This document shows, one piece after another, positions 26,901-42,189 of a stretch of DNA of 64,000 nucleotides. A program made the position numbers and the translations under genes. How positions within the stretch are numbered: position 1 is the stretch's first letter; every line of letters starts with the position of its first letter. The DNA is from Aplectana chamaeleonis (Eukaryota; Nematoda; Chromadorea; Rhabditida; Cosmocercidae): contig JAPDOI010000370.1 of assembly GCA_029168955.1 (NCBI GenBank), positions 1 to 64,000 of the forward strand. The letters run 5' to 3'. Under the pieces are notes generated by a model. That model did not search any database. It was not told the origin of the DNA and was given only the letters and a program-made list of their open reading frames with translations.

Positions 26901-29900
26901 TCCTGCACACTCCCACTAGGGACTCATGCACACTTTCTGTGACGTCCTGCACACTCACACTGTGGACCCGCAAACTTTATATGACGTCCTGCACACTCCC
27001 ATTCGGGTCCTGCACACTTTCTATGACGTCCTGCACACTCCCATTTGGGTCCTGCACACTTTCTATGACGTCCTGCACACTCCCATTTGGGTCCTGCACA
27101 CTTTCTATGACGACCCGCACACTCCCATTTGGGGTCCTGCACACTTTCTGTGACGTCCTGCACACTCCCACCGGGAGGACCTGCACACTTTCTATGGCGG
27201 CGTCCTGCACACTCTCATTGGGGTACTGCACACTTTATATGGCGACCCGCACACTCCCAATAGGGTCCTGCACATTTTCTAAGACGTTCCGCACACTCCC
27301 ACTTGGGTCCTGCATACTCTCTGTGACGTCCTGCACACTCCCACTGAGGACCCACACACCTTTATATGACGTCCTGCACACTCCTACATTTAACTTCACA
27401 CTTTCTATGACGTCCCGCACACTCCCATAGGGGTCCTGCACACTTTCTATGACTTTCTGCACCCTCCCAGTGAGGACCTGCGCACTTTCTATGACGTCCT
27501 GCACACTCCCTACTGAGGACCTGCATGACTTTCTATGACGTCCCGCAAACTCCCATTTGGGTCCTGTACACTTTCTATGACTTCCTGCACCCTCCCAGTG
27601 AGGACCTGCGCACTTTCTATGACGTCATGCACACTCACACTCGAGTACCCGCACACTTTGTATGACGTCCCGCAAACTCCAATTTGGGTCCTGCATTGAC
27701 TCTCTGTGACGTACTGTGTACTCCCATTTGGGTACTGCGGCCACCCCCTATGACGTCCCGCACACTCCCACTGAGGACCCGGCACACTTTATATGACGTC
27801 CTGCACACTCACATTTGGGTCCTGCACACTTTCTATGACGTCCTGCACACTCCTAATAGGGGTCCTGCACACTTTCTATGACGTCCTGCACACTCCCACC
27901 GGGAGGACCTGCACACTTTATATGGCGTCCTGCACACTCTCACTGGGATACTGCACACTTTATATGACGACCTGCACACTCCCATTTGGGTCCTGGCACT
28001 CTCTGTGACGTCCTGCACTCTCCTACATTCGAAGACCTGGGCACACTTTATATGACGTCCCGCACACTCTTTGGCTTGGGTCCCGCAATACTTTCTATGA
28101 CGTCCTGCACACTCCCACTTAGACCTGCACGCCATACATGACGTCCCAATACACTCCAACCGAGGATCTGCACACTTTCTATGACGTCCCGCACACTCCC
28201 CATAGCGGTCCTGCACACTTTTGTATGACGTCCCGCATTTTTTACCACTGGGAGAATCTGCACACCTTCTCTATGACGTCTCCGGCACACTCCCACTGAG
28301 GACCTGCACACTTTATATGACATCCTGCACATTCCCACTGAGGACCTGGTACACTCTATATGGCGTCCTGCACACTCTCATTGGGGTACTGCACACTTTA
28401 TATGACGATCTGCACACTCCCAATAGGGTCCTGCACATTTTCTAAGACTTCCCGCACACTCCCACTTGGGTCCTGCACACTCTCTGTGACGTCCTGCACA
28501 CTCCCACTGGAGGACCCGCACACTTTTATATGACGTCCTGCACACTCACATTTGGGTCCTGCACACTTTCTATGACGTCCTTCCGCACACTCCCATAGGG
28601 GTCCTGCACATTTTCTCTATGACTTCCTGCAGACTCTCAGTCGAAGACTGCATTTTTATATGACGTCCTGCACACTCCCATTTGGGTCCTGCACACTTTC
28701 TATGACGTCCCGCACACTCCCACCTGGGTCCTGCACACTTTCTATGACTTCCTGCACACTCCCAGTCGAGACCTGCGCACATTCTATGACGTCATGCACA
28801 CTCACACTGGAGGACCTGCACACTTTCTATGACGTCCTGCAAACTCCCATTTGGATCCTGTACACCCTATGACTTCCTGCGCACCTCCAGTGAGGACCTG
28901 CGCACTTTCTATGACGTCATGCACACTCACACTCGAGTACCTGCACACTTTCTTATGACGTCCCGCACACTCCCATTTGGGTCCTGCACACTTTCTCTGT
29001 GACGTACTGTGTACTCCCATTTGAGTCCTGCAGGCTTGCTATGACGTCCTGCACACTCCCACTGAGGACCTGCACACCTTTATATGACGACCCTGCACAC
29101 TCCCATTCGGGTCGTGCACATTTTTTTGTGACGTCCTGCACTTCACACTGAGGACCCGTACACTTTATATGACGACTCCTGTACACTTTACTTAGGTCCT
29201 GTACACTTTCTATGACGTCCTGCACACTTCACTGAGGACCTGCACACTTTATATGACGTCCTGCACACTCACATTTGGGTACTGCACACTTTCTATGACG
29301 TCCCGCACACTCCCATAGGGGTCCTGCACACTTTATATGACGTCCTGCACTTTACCACTGAAAACCTCCACACTTTCTATGACGCGTCCTGTACACTCCC
29401 ATTCGGGCCCCGGGCGCGCTTTCTATGACGTCCTGCACACTCCCACTAGGACCTGCGCCCTTTCTGTGACGTCCTGCACACTCACACTGTGGACTCCGGG
29501 TAAAACTTTATATGATGTCCTGCACACTCCCATTCGGGTCCTGCACACTTTCTATGACGTCCTGCACACTCCCATTTGGGTCCTGCACACTTTCTATGAC
29601 GACCCGGCACACTCCCATTTGGGTCCTGCACACTTTCTGTGACGTCCTGCACACTCCCACCGGGAGGACCTTGCACACTCTATATGGCGTCCTGCACACT
29701 CTCATTGGGGTACTGCAATAATTTTATATGGCGACCTGCACACTCCCAATAGGTCCTGCACATTTTCTAAGACGTTCCGCACACTCCCACTTGGGTCCTG
29801 CATACTCTCTATGACGTCCTGCACACTCCCACCGAGGACCCGGCACACTTTCTATGACGTCCTGCACACTCGCATTTGGGTCCTGCACACTTCATATGAC

Positions 29901-32900
29901 GTCCCGCACACTCCCATAGGGGTCCTGCACACTTTCTATGACTTCCTGCACACTCCCAGTGAGGACGTGCGCACTTTCTATGACGTCCTGCACACTCCCA
30001 TTGGAGGACCTGCACATCTTCTATGACGTCCCGCACACTCCCATTTGGGTCCTGCACACTTTCTGTGACGTACTGTGTACTCCCATTTGGGTCCTGCACA
30101 CTTTCTATGACGTCCTGCACACTCCCATTTGGGTCCTGCACACTTTCTATGACGTCCTGCACACTCCCATTCGGGTCCTGTACAATTTCTATGACGTCCT
30201 GCACACTCCCACTGAGGACCTGCACACCTTTATATGACGACCTGCACACTCCCATTGGGGTCGTGCACACTTTTGTGACGTCCTGTACTCTCACACTTAG
30301 ACCTCGTACACTTTATATGACGATCTGCACACTCTTATTAGGGTCCTGTACATTTTCTATGACGTCCTGCAACACTCCCACTGAGGACCTGCAACACTTT
30401 ATATGACGTCCTGCACACTCACATTTGGGTCCTGCACACTTTCTATGACGTCCCGCACACTCCCATACGGGTCCTGCACACTTTATATGACGTCCTGCAC
30501 TTACCACTGAAACCCCACACTTTCTGTGACGTCCTGTACACTCCCATTCGGGTCCTGCACGCTTTCTATGACGTCCTGCACACTCCCACCAGGACCTGCG
30601 CACCTTCTGTGACGTCCTGCACACTCACACTGTCGACCTGCAAACTTTCTATGACGTCCTGCACACTCCCATTTGGGTCCTGCACACTTTCTATGACGTC
30701 CTGCACACTCCCATTTGGGTCCTGCACACTTTCTATGACGACCCGCACACTCCCATTTGGGTCCTGCACACTCTCTGAGACGTCCTGCACACTCCCACTG
30801 AGGACCTGCACACTCTATATGGCGTCCTCCAGTAACACCCCTCATTGGGGTACCGCACACTTTATATGACGACCTGCACACTCCCAACAGGGTCCTGGGC
30901 ACATTTTTCTAAGACGTCCCGCACACTCCCACTTGGGTCCTGGCATACTTTCTGTGACGTCCTGCACACTCCCACTGAGGACCCGCACACTTTATATGAC
31001 GTCCTGCACACTCACATTTGGGTCCTGCACACTTTCTATGACGTGTCCCGCACACTCCCACAGGGGTCCTGCACACCTTCTATGACTTTCTGCACACTCT
31101 CATTCGAGGACCTGCGGCACTTTCTATGACGTCCTGCACACTCCCATTGAGGACCTGCACACTCTCTATGACGTCCCGCAAACTCCCATTTGGGTCCTGT
31201 ACACTTTCTATGACTCTCCTGCATTACTCCCAGTGAGACCTGCGCACTTTCTATGACGTCATGCAATACTCACACTCGAGTACCTGGGCACACTTTGTAT
31301 GACGTCCCGCAAACTCCCATTTGGGTCCTGCACACTCTCTGTGACGTACTGTGTACTCCCATTTGGGTACTGTACAATTTCTATGACGTCCCGCACACTC
31401 CCACCGAGGACCCGCACACTTTATATGACGTCCTGCACACTACACTGGGTCCTGCACACTTTCTATGACGTCCCGCACACTTATAGGTCCTGCACACTTT
31501 CTATGACGTCCTCCACACTCCCACTGAGGACCTGCACACTATATGGCGTCCTGCACACTCTCATTGGGATACTGCACACTTTATATGACGACCTGCACAC
31601 TCCCATTTGGGTCCTGCACACTCTCTGTGACGTCCTGCACTCTCCCACTGAAGACCTGCACACTTTATATGACGTCCTGCACACTCTCATTTGGGTCCTG
31701 CACACTTTCTATGACGTCCTGCACACTCCCACTCTAGGACCTGCACGCTATACATGACGTCCCACACACTCAACCGAGGATCCTGTACACTTTCTATGAC
31801 GTCCCGCACACTCCCATTTGCGGTCCTGCACACTTTGTAAGGACGTCCTGCATTTTACCACTGAGAATCTGCACACCTTTCTATGACGTCCCGCACACTC
31901 CCACCGAGGACCTGCACACTCTATATGACATCCCGCACATCTTCACCGAGGACCTGCACACTCCATATGGCGTCCTGCACACTCTCATTGGGGTACTGCA
32001 CACTTTATATGACGACCCGCACACTCCCATTCAGGGTCCTGCACATTTTCTAAGACTTCCTGCACCCCTCCCCACTTGGGTCCTGCACACTCTCTCTGTG
32101 ACGTCCTGCACACTCCCACTGAGGACCCGCACACTTTATATGACGTCCCGTACACTCACATTTGGGTCCTGCACACTTTCTATGACGTCCCGCACACTCC
32201 CATAGGGGTCCTGCACACTTTCTATGACTTCCTGCAGACTCTCAGTGAGACCTGGTGCATTTTATATGACGTCGTGCACACTCACATTTGGGTCCTGCAC
32301 ACTTTCTATGACGTCCTGCACACTCCCAATTGGGTCCTGCACACTTTCTATGACTTCCTGCGCACTCCCAGTGAGGACCTGCGCACTTTCTATGACGTCA
32401 TGCACACTCACACCGGGAGTACCTGCGCACTTTCTATGACGTCCCGGCAAACTCCCATTTGGGTCCTGCACACTCTCTGTGACGTACTGTGTACTCCCCA
32501 TTTGAGTCCTGTACAATTTCCCTATGACGTCCTGCACACTCCCACTCGAGACCCCTGCACACTTTATATGACGACTCCTGCACACTCCCCATTGGGGTCG
32601 TGCACATTTTTGATGTCTGTATTCTCACACTCCCATTTGGGACCCGTACACTTTATATGACGACCTGCACACTCTTATTAGGGTCCTGTACACTTTTCAT
32701 GACGTCCTGCACACTCCCACTGAGGACCTGCACACTTTATATGACGTCCTGCACACTCACATTTGGGTACTGCACACTTTCTATGACGTCCCGCACACTC
32801 CCATAGGGGTCCTGCACACTTTATATGACGTCCTGCACTTTACCACTGAAAACCTCCACACTTTCTATGACGTCCTGTACACTCCTATTCCGGGTCCCGG

Positions 32901-35900
32901 GCGCGCTGTGATGTCCTGCACACTCCCACTAGGGACTGCAGCCTTTCTAGAGATGTCCTGCACACTCACACTGTGGACCTGCAAACTTTCTATGACGTCC
33001 TGCAGACTCCCATTTGGGTCCTGCACATTTTCTATGACGACCCCGCACACTCCCATTTGGGTCCTGCACACTTTCTGTGACGTCCTGCACACTCCCACTG
33101 AGGACCTGCACACTCTATATGGCGTCCTGCACACTCTCACTGGGGTACTGCACACTTTATATGACGACCTGCACACTCCAAATAGGGTCCTGCACATTTT
33201 TCTAAGCTGCTCCGGCACACTCCCACTTCTGGGTCCTGCATACTTTCTCTGACGTCCTGCACACTCCCACCGGGAGGACCCGGGGCACACTTTATATGAC
33301 GTCCTGCACACTCACATTTGGGTCCTGCACACTTTCTATGACGTCCCGCACACCTCCCATAGGGGTCCTGCACACTTTCTATGACGTCCTGCACACTCCC
33401 AGTGAGGACGTGCGCACTTTCTATGACGTCCTGCACACTCCCATTGAGGACCTGCACACTTTCTATGACGTCCCGCACACTCCCATTTGGGTCCTGCACA
33501 CTCTTCATGACGCACTGTGTACACTCCCATTTGGGTCCTGTACAATTTCTATGACGTCCTGCACACTCCCACTCGAGGACTGCACACCTTATAAGGACGA
33601 CCTGCAATATCTCAATTGGGGTCGTGCACATTTTTTGTGACGTCCTTGCACTCTCACACTCCTAGGACCCGTACACTTTATATGACGACCTGCACACTCT
33701 TATTTAGGTCCTGCACATTTTCTATGACGTCCTGCACACTCCCACCGAGGACCTGCACACTCTTTATATGACGTCCCGTACACTCACATTTGGGTCCTGC
33801 ACACTTTATGACGTCCCGCACACTCCCATACGGGTCCTGCACACTTTATATGACGTCCTGCACTTTACCACTGGAAAACCTCCACACTTTCTGTGACGTC
33901 CTGTACACTCCCACTCCTGGTCCTGCACGCTTTCTGATGACGTCCCGCACACTCCCACCAGGGACCTGCGCCCTTTCTGGGTGACGTCCTGCACACTCAC
34001 ACTGTCGACCTGCAAACTTTATATGACGTCCTGCACATTTTCTATGACGACCCGCACTCCCATTTGGGTCCTGCACACTCTCTGTGACGTCCCAGCACAC
34101 TCCCACTGAGGACCTGCACACTCTATATGGCGTCCTGCACACTCTCATTGGGGTACTGCACGCTTTATATGACGACCTGCACACTCCCAATAGGGTCCTG
34201 CACATTTTCTAAGTTATGTCCCGCACACTCCCACTCTGGGTCCTGCATACTCTCTGTGACGTCCTGCACACTCCCCACCGAGGACCCGCACACTTTATAT
34301 GACGTCCTGCACACTCACATTTGGGTCCTGCACACTTTCTATGACGTCCCGCACACTCCCATTGTCAGTCCTGCACACTTTCTATGACTTTCTCTGCACA
34401 CTCCCAGTGAGGACCTGCGCACTTTCTATGACGTCCCTGCACACTCCCATTGAGGACCTGCACACTTTCTATGACGTCCCGCAAACCTCCCATTTGGGTC
34501 CTGTACACTTTCTATGACTTCCCTGCACACTCCCAGTGAGGACCTGCGCACTTTCTATGACGTCATGCACACTCACACTGAGTACCTGCACACTTTGTAT
34601 GACGTCCCGCAAACTCCCATTTGGGTCCTGCACACTCCCTGTGACGTACTGTGTACTCCCATTTGGGTACTGTACAATTTCTATGACGTCCTGCACACTC
34701 CCACTGAGGACCCGCACACTTTATATGACGTCCTGCACACTCACATTTGGGTCCTGCACACTTTCTATGACGTCCCGCACACTCCCATTAGAGTCCTGCA
34801 CACTTTCTATGACGTCCCGCACACTCCCACCGGGAGGACCTGCACACTTTATATGGCGTCCTGCACACTCGCATTGGGATACTGGGCACACTTTATATGA
34901 CGACCTGCACACCTCAATAGGGGTCCTGCACATTTTCTAAGACGTCCCGCACACACTCCCACTTGGGTCCTGCACACTCTCTGTGACGTCCTGCACACTC
35001 CCACCGGGAGGACCCGCACACTTTATGTGACGTCCCGCACACTCCCATTTGGGTCCTGCACACTCTTCTGTGACGTCCTGCACTCTCCCACCGGAAGACC
35101 TGCACACTTTATATGACGTCCTGCACACTCTCTCATTTGGGTCCTGCACACTTTCTATGACGTCCTGCACACTCCCACTCCTAGGACCTGCACGCCATAC
35201 ATGACGTCCCACACACCCAACCGAGGATCCTGCACACTTTCTATGACGTCCCGCACACTCCTACAGCGGTCCTGCACACTTTGTATGACGTCCTGTATTT
35301 ACCACTCGAGAATCTGCACACCTTCTATGACGTCCTGCACACTCCTACTGAGGACCTGCACACTTTATATGACATCCTGCACATTCCCACTGAGGACCTG
35401 CACATTTTTCTTATGACGACCCGCACACTCCCATTTGGGTCCTGCACACTTTCTGTGACGTCTCTGCACACTCCCACCGGGAGGACCTGCACACTCTATA
35501 TGGTCGCCCCTGGGCACACTCACTGGGGTACTGCACACTTTGAGCAGACGTCCTGCACACTCCCACAGGGGTCCTGCACACTTTCTATGACTTTCTGCAC
35601 ACTCCCAGAGGACTCATGCACACTTCTCTATGACGTCCTGCACACTCCCATTGAGGACCTGCACACTTTCTATGACGTCCCCGCAAACTCCCATTTGGGT
35701 CCTGTACACTTTCTATGACTTCCTGCACACTCCCAGTGAGGACCTGCGCAATTTTCTATGACGTCATGCACACTCCCATTGGCTGGGGTACTGCACACTT
35801 TATATGACGTCCCGCACACTCCCCATAGGGGTCCTGCACACTTTCTATGACTTTCTGCACACTCCCAGTGAGGACCTGGCGCACTTTCTATGACGTCCTG

Positions 35901-38790
35901 CACACTCCCATTGAGGACCTGCACACTTTCTATGACGTCCCGCAAACTCCCATTTGGGTCCTGTACACTTTCTATGACTTCCCTGCACACTCCCAGTGAG
36001 GACCTGCGCACTTTCTATGACGTCATGCACACTGCCACTCGAGTACCTGCACACTTTCTATGACGTCCTGCAAACTCCCATTTGGGTCCTGCACACTCTC
36101 TGTGACGTACCGTGTACTCTCCCATTTGGGTACTGTACAATTTCTATGACGTCCTGCACACCCCCACTGGGAGGACCCGCACACTTTTATATGACGTCCT
36201 GCACACTCACATTTGGGGTCCTGCACAATTTTCTATGACGCGTCCCGCACACTCCCATAGGGGTCCTGCACACTTTCTATGACGTCCTGCACACCCCCAC
36301 TGGAGGACCTGCAATACTTTATATGGCGTCCTGCACACTCTTATTGGGGTCCTGCACACTTTCTATGACGTCCTGCACACTCCCACTGAGGTCCTGCACA
36401 CTTTCTCATGACGTCCTGCACACTCCCACTTCTGGGTCCTGCACACTTTCTATGACGTCCTGCACACTCCCATAGGGGTCCTACACCACTTTATATGACG
36501 TCCTGCACACTCCCATTTGGGTCCTGCACACCTCTGTGACGTCCCAAGTACTCTCCCACCGAAGACCTGCACACTTTCTTCTATGACGTCCTGCACACTT
36601 CCCATTTGGGTCCTGCACACTTTCTATGACGTCCTGCACACTCCCACCTAGGGACCTGCACGCTTTCTGTGACGTCCTGCACACTCCAACTGTGGACCTG
36701 CACACTTTTCATGACGTCCTGCACACTCCACATCGACGTCCTGCACACTTTGTATGACGTCCTGCATTTTACCACTGGGAATCCTGCACACTCTCTATGA
36801 CGTCCTGCACACTCCCCACTGAGGACCTGCACACTCTATATGACATCCTGCACACTCCCATTGGAGGTACTGCACACTTTGTATGACGTCCTGCACCACT
36901 CTCAATAGGGTCCTGCACACTTTCTATGACGTCCTGCACACTCCCACTAGGGTCCTGCACACTTTATACGACGTTCCGCACACTCCCACTGGGGTCCTGC
37001 ACGATTCCTATGACGTCCTGCACACTCCCATGTGGGTCCCGCACACTTTCTATGACGTCCTGCACACTCCCATTTGGGTCCTCCCTTTTTCTCATGTTTC
37101 TCATAGTGAGACACCTTTCTATGACGTCCTGCACACTCCCATTTGGGTCCTGCACACTTTTTCTGACGTCCTGCACACCTCCCATTTGGGTCCTGCTGCA
37201 CTTTCTATGACGTCCTGCACACTCCCAGTGGGAGGGATCTGCACACTTTCTATGACGTCCCGCAAACTCCCCATTTGGGTTCTGTACAATTTCTATGACG
37301 TCCTGCACACTCCCATAGGGGTCCCGCACACTTTATATGACGTCCTGCACACTCACATTTGGGTCCTGCACACTTTCTATGAGCGATCCTCTTTACACTC
37401 CCATTGGGTCCTGCACACTTTCTATGACGTCCTGCACACTCTACCACTGCAGGGACCTGCACACTTTCTATGACGTCCTGCACACTCACACTTGGGACCT
37501 GCAAACTTTATATAAATCCTGCACACTTTCTATGACAGGACCTGCACACTCCCATTCGGGTCCTGCACACTTTCTATGACGTCCTGCACACTCCACTTGA
37601 GGTCCTGCACACTTTCTATGACGTCCTGCACCACTCCCATTGGAGGTACTGCACACTTTCTCATGACGTCCTGCACACTCCCACTGGGGTCCTGCACACT
37701 TTCTATGACGTCCCTGCACACTCCTGGGTCCTGCACACTTTCTATGAGCGTCCTGCACACTCCCCATTAGGGTCCTGCACACACTTTCTATGACGTCCTG
37801 CACACTGCCGATTTGGGTACCTGCACACTCTCTATGACGTCCTGCACACTCCCACTGCACACTCTCTGTGACGTACTGTGTACCCCATTTGGGTCCTGCA
37901 CACTGTTCTATGACGTCCTGCACACTCCCACTGGGGACCCACTTGCACCACTTTCTATGACGTCCTAACACTCCCATTGGGGTCCTGCACACTTTCTATG
38001 ACGTCCTGCACACTCCGATTAGGGTCCTGCACACTTTCTATGACGTCCTGCACACTCCAATTAAGGGTCCTGCACACTTTCTATGACGTCCTGCACACTC
38101 CCACTGAGGACCCGCACACTTTATATGACGTCCTGCACACTCCCATTTGGGTCCTGCACACTTTCTATGACGTCCTGCACACTCCCATTAGGGTCCTGCA
38201 CACTTTCTATGACGTCCTGCACTCCCATTTGGGTCCTGCACACTTTCTATGACGTCCCTGCACTTCCACTGAGGTCTTTTTCCATCGTGGACCTGCACAC
38301 TTTTTCTATGACGTCCTGCACACTCCCATTTGGGTCCTGCACACTTTCTATGACGTCCTGCACACTCCCACTGAGGTCCTGGGTAATAACACACTCTTCT
38401 ATGACGTCCTGCACACTCTACCACTGAGGTCCTGCACATTCCTACTTAGGACTGCACTTTCTATGACGTCCTGCACACTCCGATTAGGGTCCTGCACACT
38501 TTATATGACGTCCTGCACACACTACCACTAGAAGTCCTGCACACTTTCTGTGACGTCCTGCACACTCCCCACTGGGGTCCTGCACACGCTTTCTATGACG
38601 TCCTGCACACTCCCACTGGGGACCTGCGCACTTTCTATGACGTCCTGCACTCACACTGTGGACCGATATATGGGTCCTGCACACACTTTCTATGACGACC
38701 TGCACACTCCCATTTGGGTCCTGCACACTTTCTATGACGTCCTGCACACTCCCACTGAGGACCTGCACACTTTCTATGACGTCCCTGCAC
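17930..38790 (+). repeat. Indel-rich interior of the satellite
   Basis: The same 42-bp family, but units are repeatedly interrupted by 1-4 base insertions or deletions and by recurrent changes. Examples are CCCACTGAGG read as CCCACCGAGG or CCCACCGGGAGG (near 20722, 24629, 27170, 29656, 33270 and 34999), CCTGCAC read as CCTGGGCAC (near 19843, 20455 and 20545), and CACACT read as AATACT. The 21-bp phase and all long open frames collapse here, then recover abruptly near 38800. Underneath, the order of variants is still that of the HOR edges, with the CCACTGAAAACCTCCACAC landmark (allowing small changes) near 21952, 24381, 26826, 29352 and 32842. The cause may be uncorrected long-read error, or true divergence of an older block. 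Confidence 0.8.
37083..37112. other. Short non-satellite island inside the array
   Basis: After GGGTCC the expected TGCACACTTTC is replaced by about 30 bases of unrelated sequence (CCCTTTTTCTCATG, then TTTCTCATAGTGAGACACC) before the TTTCTATGACG phase resumes. It includes the words CTCAT and ATGAG-like echoes but no clear repeat. It is the longest interruption I noticed in the array. It may be a small filler insertion or a local consensus error. Confidence 0.55.
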
Positions 38791-40797
38791 ACTCCCATTG
38801 GGGTCCTGCACACTTTCTATGACGTCCTGCACACTCCCATTTGGGTCCTGCACACTTTTTATGACGTCCTGCACACTCCCACTTGGGTCCTGCACACTTT
38901 TTATGACGTCCTGCACACTCCCATTCGGGTCCTGCACACTTTCTATGACGTCCTGCACACTCCCATTTGGGTCCTGCACACTTTTTATGACGTCCTGCAT
39001 ACTCCCATTCGGGTCCTGCACACTTTTTATGACGTCCTGCACACTCCCATCGAGGGCCTGCACACTCCCATTTGGGTCCTGCACACTTTCTATGACGTCC
39101 TGCACACTCCCACTGAGGTCCTGCACACTTTTTATGACGTCCTGCACACTCCCATTCGGGTCCTGCACACTTTTTATGACGTCCTGCACACTCCCATTTG
39201 GGTCTTGCACATTTTCTATGACGTTCTGCACACTACCATTTGGGTCCCGCACACTTTCTATGACGTCCTGCACACTCCCATTTGGGTCCAGCACACTTTA
39301 TATGACGTCCTGCACACTCCCACTGGGGTCCTGCGCACTTTCTATGAGGTCCTGCACACTCCCATTGAGGACCTGCACACTTTCTATGACGTCCCGCAAA
39401 CTCCCATTTGGGTCCTGCACACTTTCTATGACGTCCCGCGAACTCCCATTTGGGTCCTGCACACTTTCTATGACGTCCTGCACACTCCCACTGAGGACCC
39501 GCACACTTTATGTGACGTCCTGCACACTCACATTTGGGTCCTGCACACTCTCTGTGACGTCCTGTGAACTCCCACTGAGGACCAGCACACTTTACATGAC
39601 GTCCTGCACACTCCCACTGGGGTCCTGCACACTTTATATGACGTCCTGCACACTCCCATTGGGTCCTGCACAATTTCTATGACGTCCTGCGCACTCCCAT
39701 TGGGGTCCTGCACACTTTTTGTGACGTCCTGCACACTCCCATTAGGGTCCTGCACACTTTCCTATGACGTCCTGCACACTCCCAGTGAGGACCTGCACAC
39801 TTTCTATGACGTCCTGCACACTCCCATTTGGGTCCTGCACACTTTCTATGACGTCCTGCACACTCCCATTGAGGACCTGGGCACACTTTCTATGACGTCC
39901 TGCACACTCCCATTGAGGTCCTGCACACTTTCTATGACGTCCTGCACACTCCCATTTGGGTCCTGCACACTTTCTATGACGTCCTGCACACTCCCATTTA
40001 GGTCCTGCACACTTTCTATGACGTCCTGCACACTCCCATTGAGGTCCTGCACACTTTCTATGACGTCCTGCACACTCCCACGGGGATACTGCACACTTTC
40101 TATGACGTCGTGCACACTCCCACTTGGGTCCTGCACACTTTCTGTAACGTCCTGCACGCTCCCGATGAGGTCCTGCACCCTTTATATGACGCCCTGCACA
40201 CTCCCATTTGGGTCCTGCACACTTTCTAAGACGTTCTGCACACTCCCATTGGGGTGCTGCACAATTTTTATGACGTCCTGCACACTCCAATTTGGGTCCT
40301 GCACACTTTCTATGATGTCCTGCACACTTCCACTGGGGTCTTGCACACTTTTTTGACGCCCTGCACACTCCAATTTGGGTCCTGCACACTTTCTATGATG
40401 TCCTGCACACTCCCATTTGGGTCCTGCAAACTTTCTATGACGTCCTGCGTACTCCCATTTGGGTCCTGCACACTTTATATGACGTCCTGCACACCCCCAC
40501 TTGGGTTCTGCACACATTCTATGACGTCCTGCACACTCCCATTTGGGTCCTGCACACTTTTTATGACGTCCTGCACACTCCCATTTGGGTCCTGCACACT
40601 AAATATGACGTCCTGCACACTCCCATTTGGGTCCTGCACACTTTCTGTGACGTCCTGTACACTCCCATTTGGGTCCTGCACACTTCCTATGACGTCCTGC
40701 ACACTCCCATTGAGGACCTGCACACTTTCTATGACGTCCTGCACACTCACATTTGGGTCCTGCACACTTTCTATGACGTCCTGCACACTCCCATTTG

Positions 40798-40890
40798 GGT
40801 CCTGCACACTAAATATGACGTTCTGCACACTACCACTGGGGTCCTGCACACTTAATATGACGTTCTGCACACTCCCACTGGGGTCCTGCA
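40798..40890 (+). repeat. Rare AAATATGACGTTC block, right copy
   Basis: Counterpart of 10041-10142. It has the same succession of CACACTAAATATGACGTTC, ACACTACCACTGGGG and TTAATATGACGTTC, differing by a T for G in the last TAATATG unit. It lies in the homogeneous core, whereas its partner lies at the edge of the left HOR region. Confidence 0.7.
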
Positions 40891-42189
40891 CACTTTATAT
40901 GACGTCCTGCGCACTCCCATTTGGGTCCTGCACACTTTCTATGACGTCCTGCACACTCCAATTAGGGTCCTGCACACTTTCTATGACGCCCTGCGCACTC
41001 CCACTGAGGACCTGCACACTTTCTATGACGTCCTGCACACTCCGATTAGGGTCCTGCACACTTTCTATGACGTCCTGCACACTCCGATTAGGGTCCTGCA
41101 CACTTTCTATGACGCCCTGCACACTCCCATTGAGGTCCTGCACACTTTCTATGACGTCCTGCACACTCCCATTGAGGTCCTGCACACTTTCTATGACGTC
41201 CTGCACACTCCCATTAGGGTCCTGCACACTTTCTATGACGTCCTGCACACTCCCATTGAGGTCCTGCACACTTTCTATGACGTCCTGTACACTCCCGCTG
41301 GGGGCCTGCACTCTTTCTGTGACGTGCTGCACACTCCCATTTGGGTCCTGCACACTTTCTATGACGTCCTGCACACTCCCATTAGGGTCCTGCACATTTT
41401 CTATGACGTCCTGCACACTCCCGCTGTGGTCCTGCACACTTTCTATGACGTCCTGCACACTCCCATTTGGGTCCTGCACACTTTCTATGACGTCCTGCAC
41501 ACTCCCATTTGGGTCCTGCACACTTTCTATGACGTCCTGCACACTCCCACTGAGGACCTGCACACTTTCTATGACGTCCTGCACACTCCCACTGAGGTCC
41601 TGCACACTTTCTATGACGTCCTGCACACTCCCATTTGGGTCCTGCACACTTTCTATGACGTCCTGCACACTCCCATTAGGGTCCTGCACACTTTCTATGA
41701 CGTCCTGCACACTCCCACTGAGGACCTGCACACTTTCTATGACGTCCTGCACACTCCCATTTGGGTCCTGCACACTTTCTATGACGTCCTGCACACTCCC
41801 ATTTGGGTCCTGTACACTTTCTATGACGTCCTGCACACTCCCACTGAGGTCCTGCACACTTTCTATGACGTCCTGCGCACTCCCATTGGGGTCCTGCACA
41901 CTTTCTATGACGTCCTGCGCACTCCCATTAGGCTCCTGCAGACTTTCTATGACGTCCTGCACAGTCCCACTAGGCTCCTGCACACTTTATAAGACGTCCT
42001 GCACACTCCCACTGAGGACCTGCACACTTTCTATGACGTCCTGCACACTCCCATTTGGGTCCTGCACACTTTCTATGACGTCCTGCACACTCCACTGAGG
42101 TCCTGCACACTTTCTATGACGTCCTGCACACTCCCACTTGGGTCCTGCACACTTTCTATGACGTCCTGCACACTCCCACTGAGGACCTG

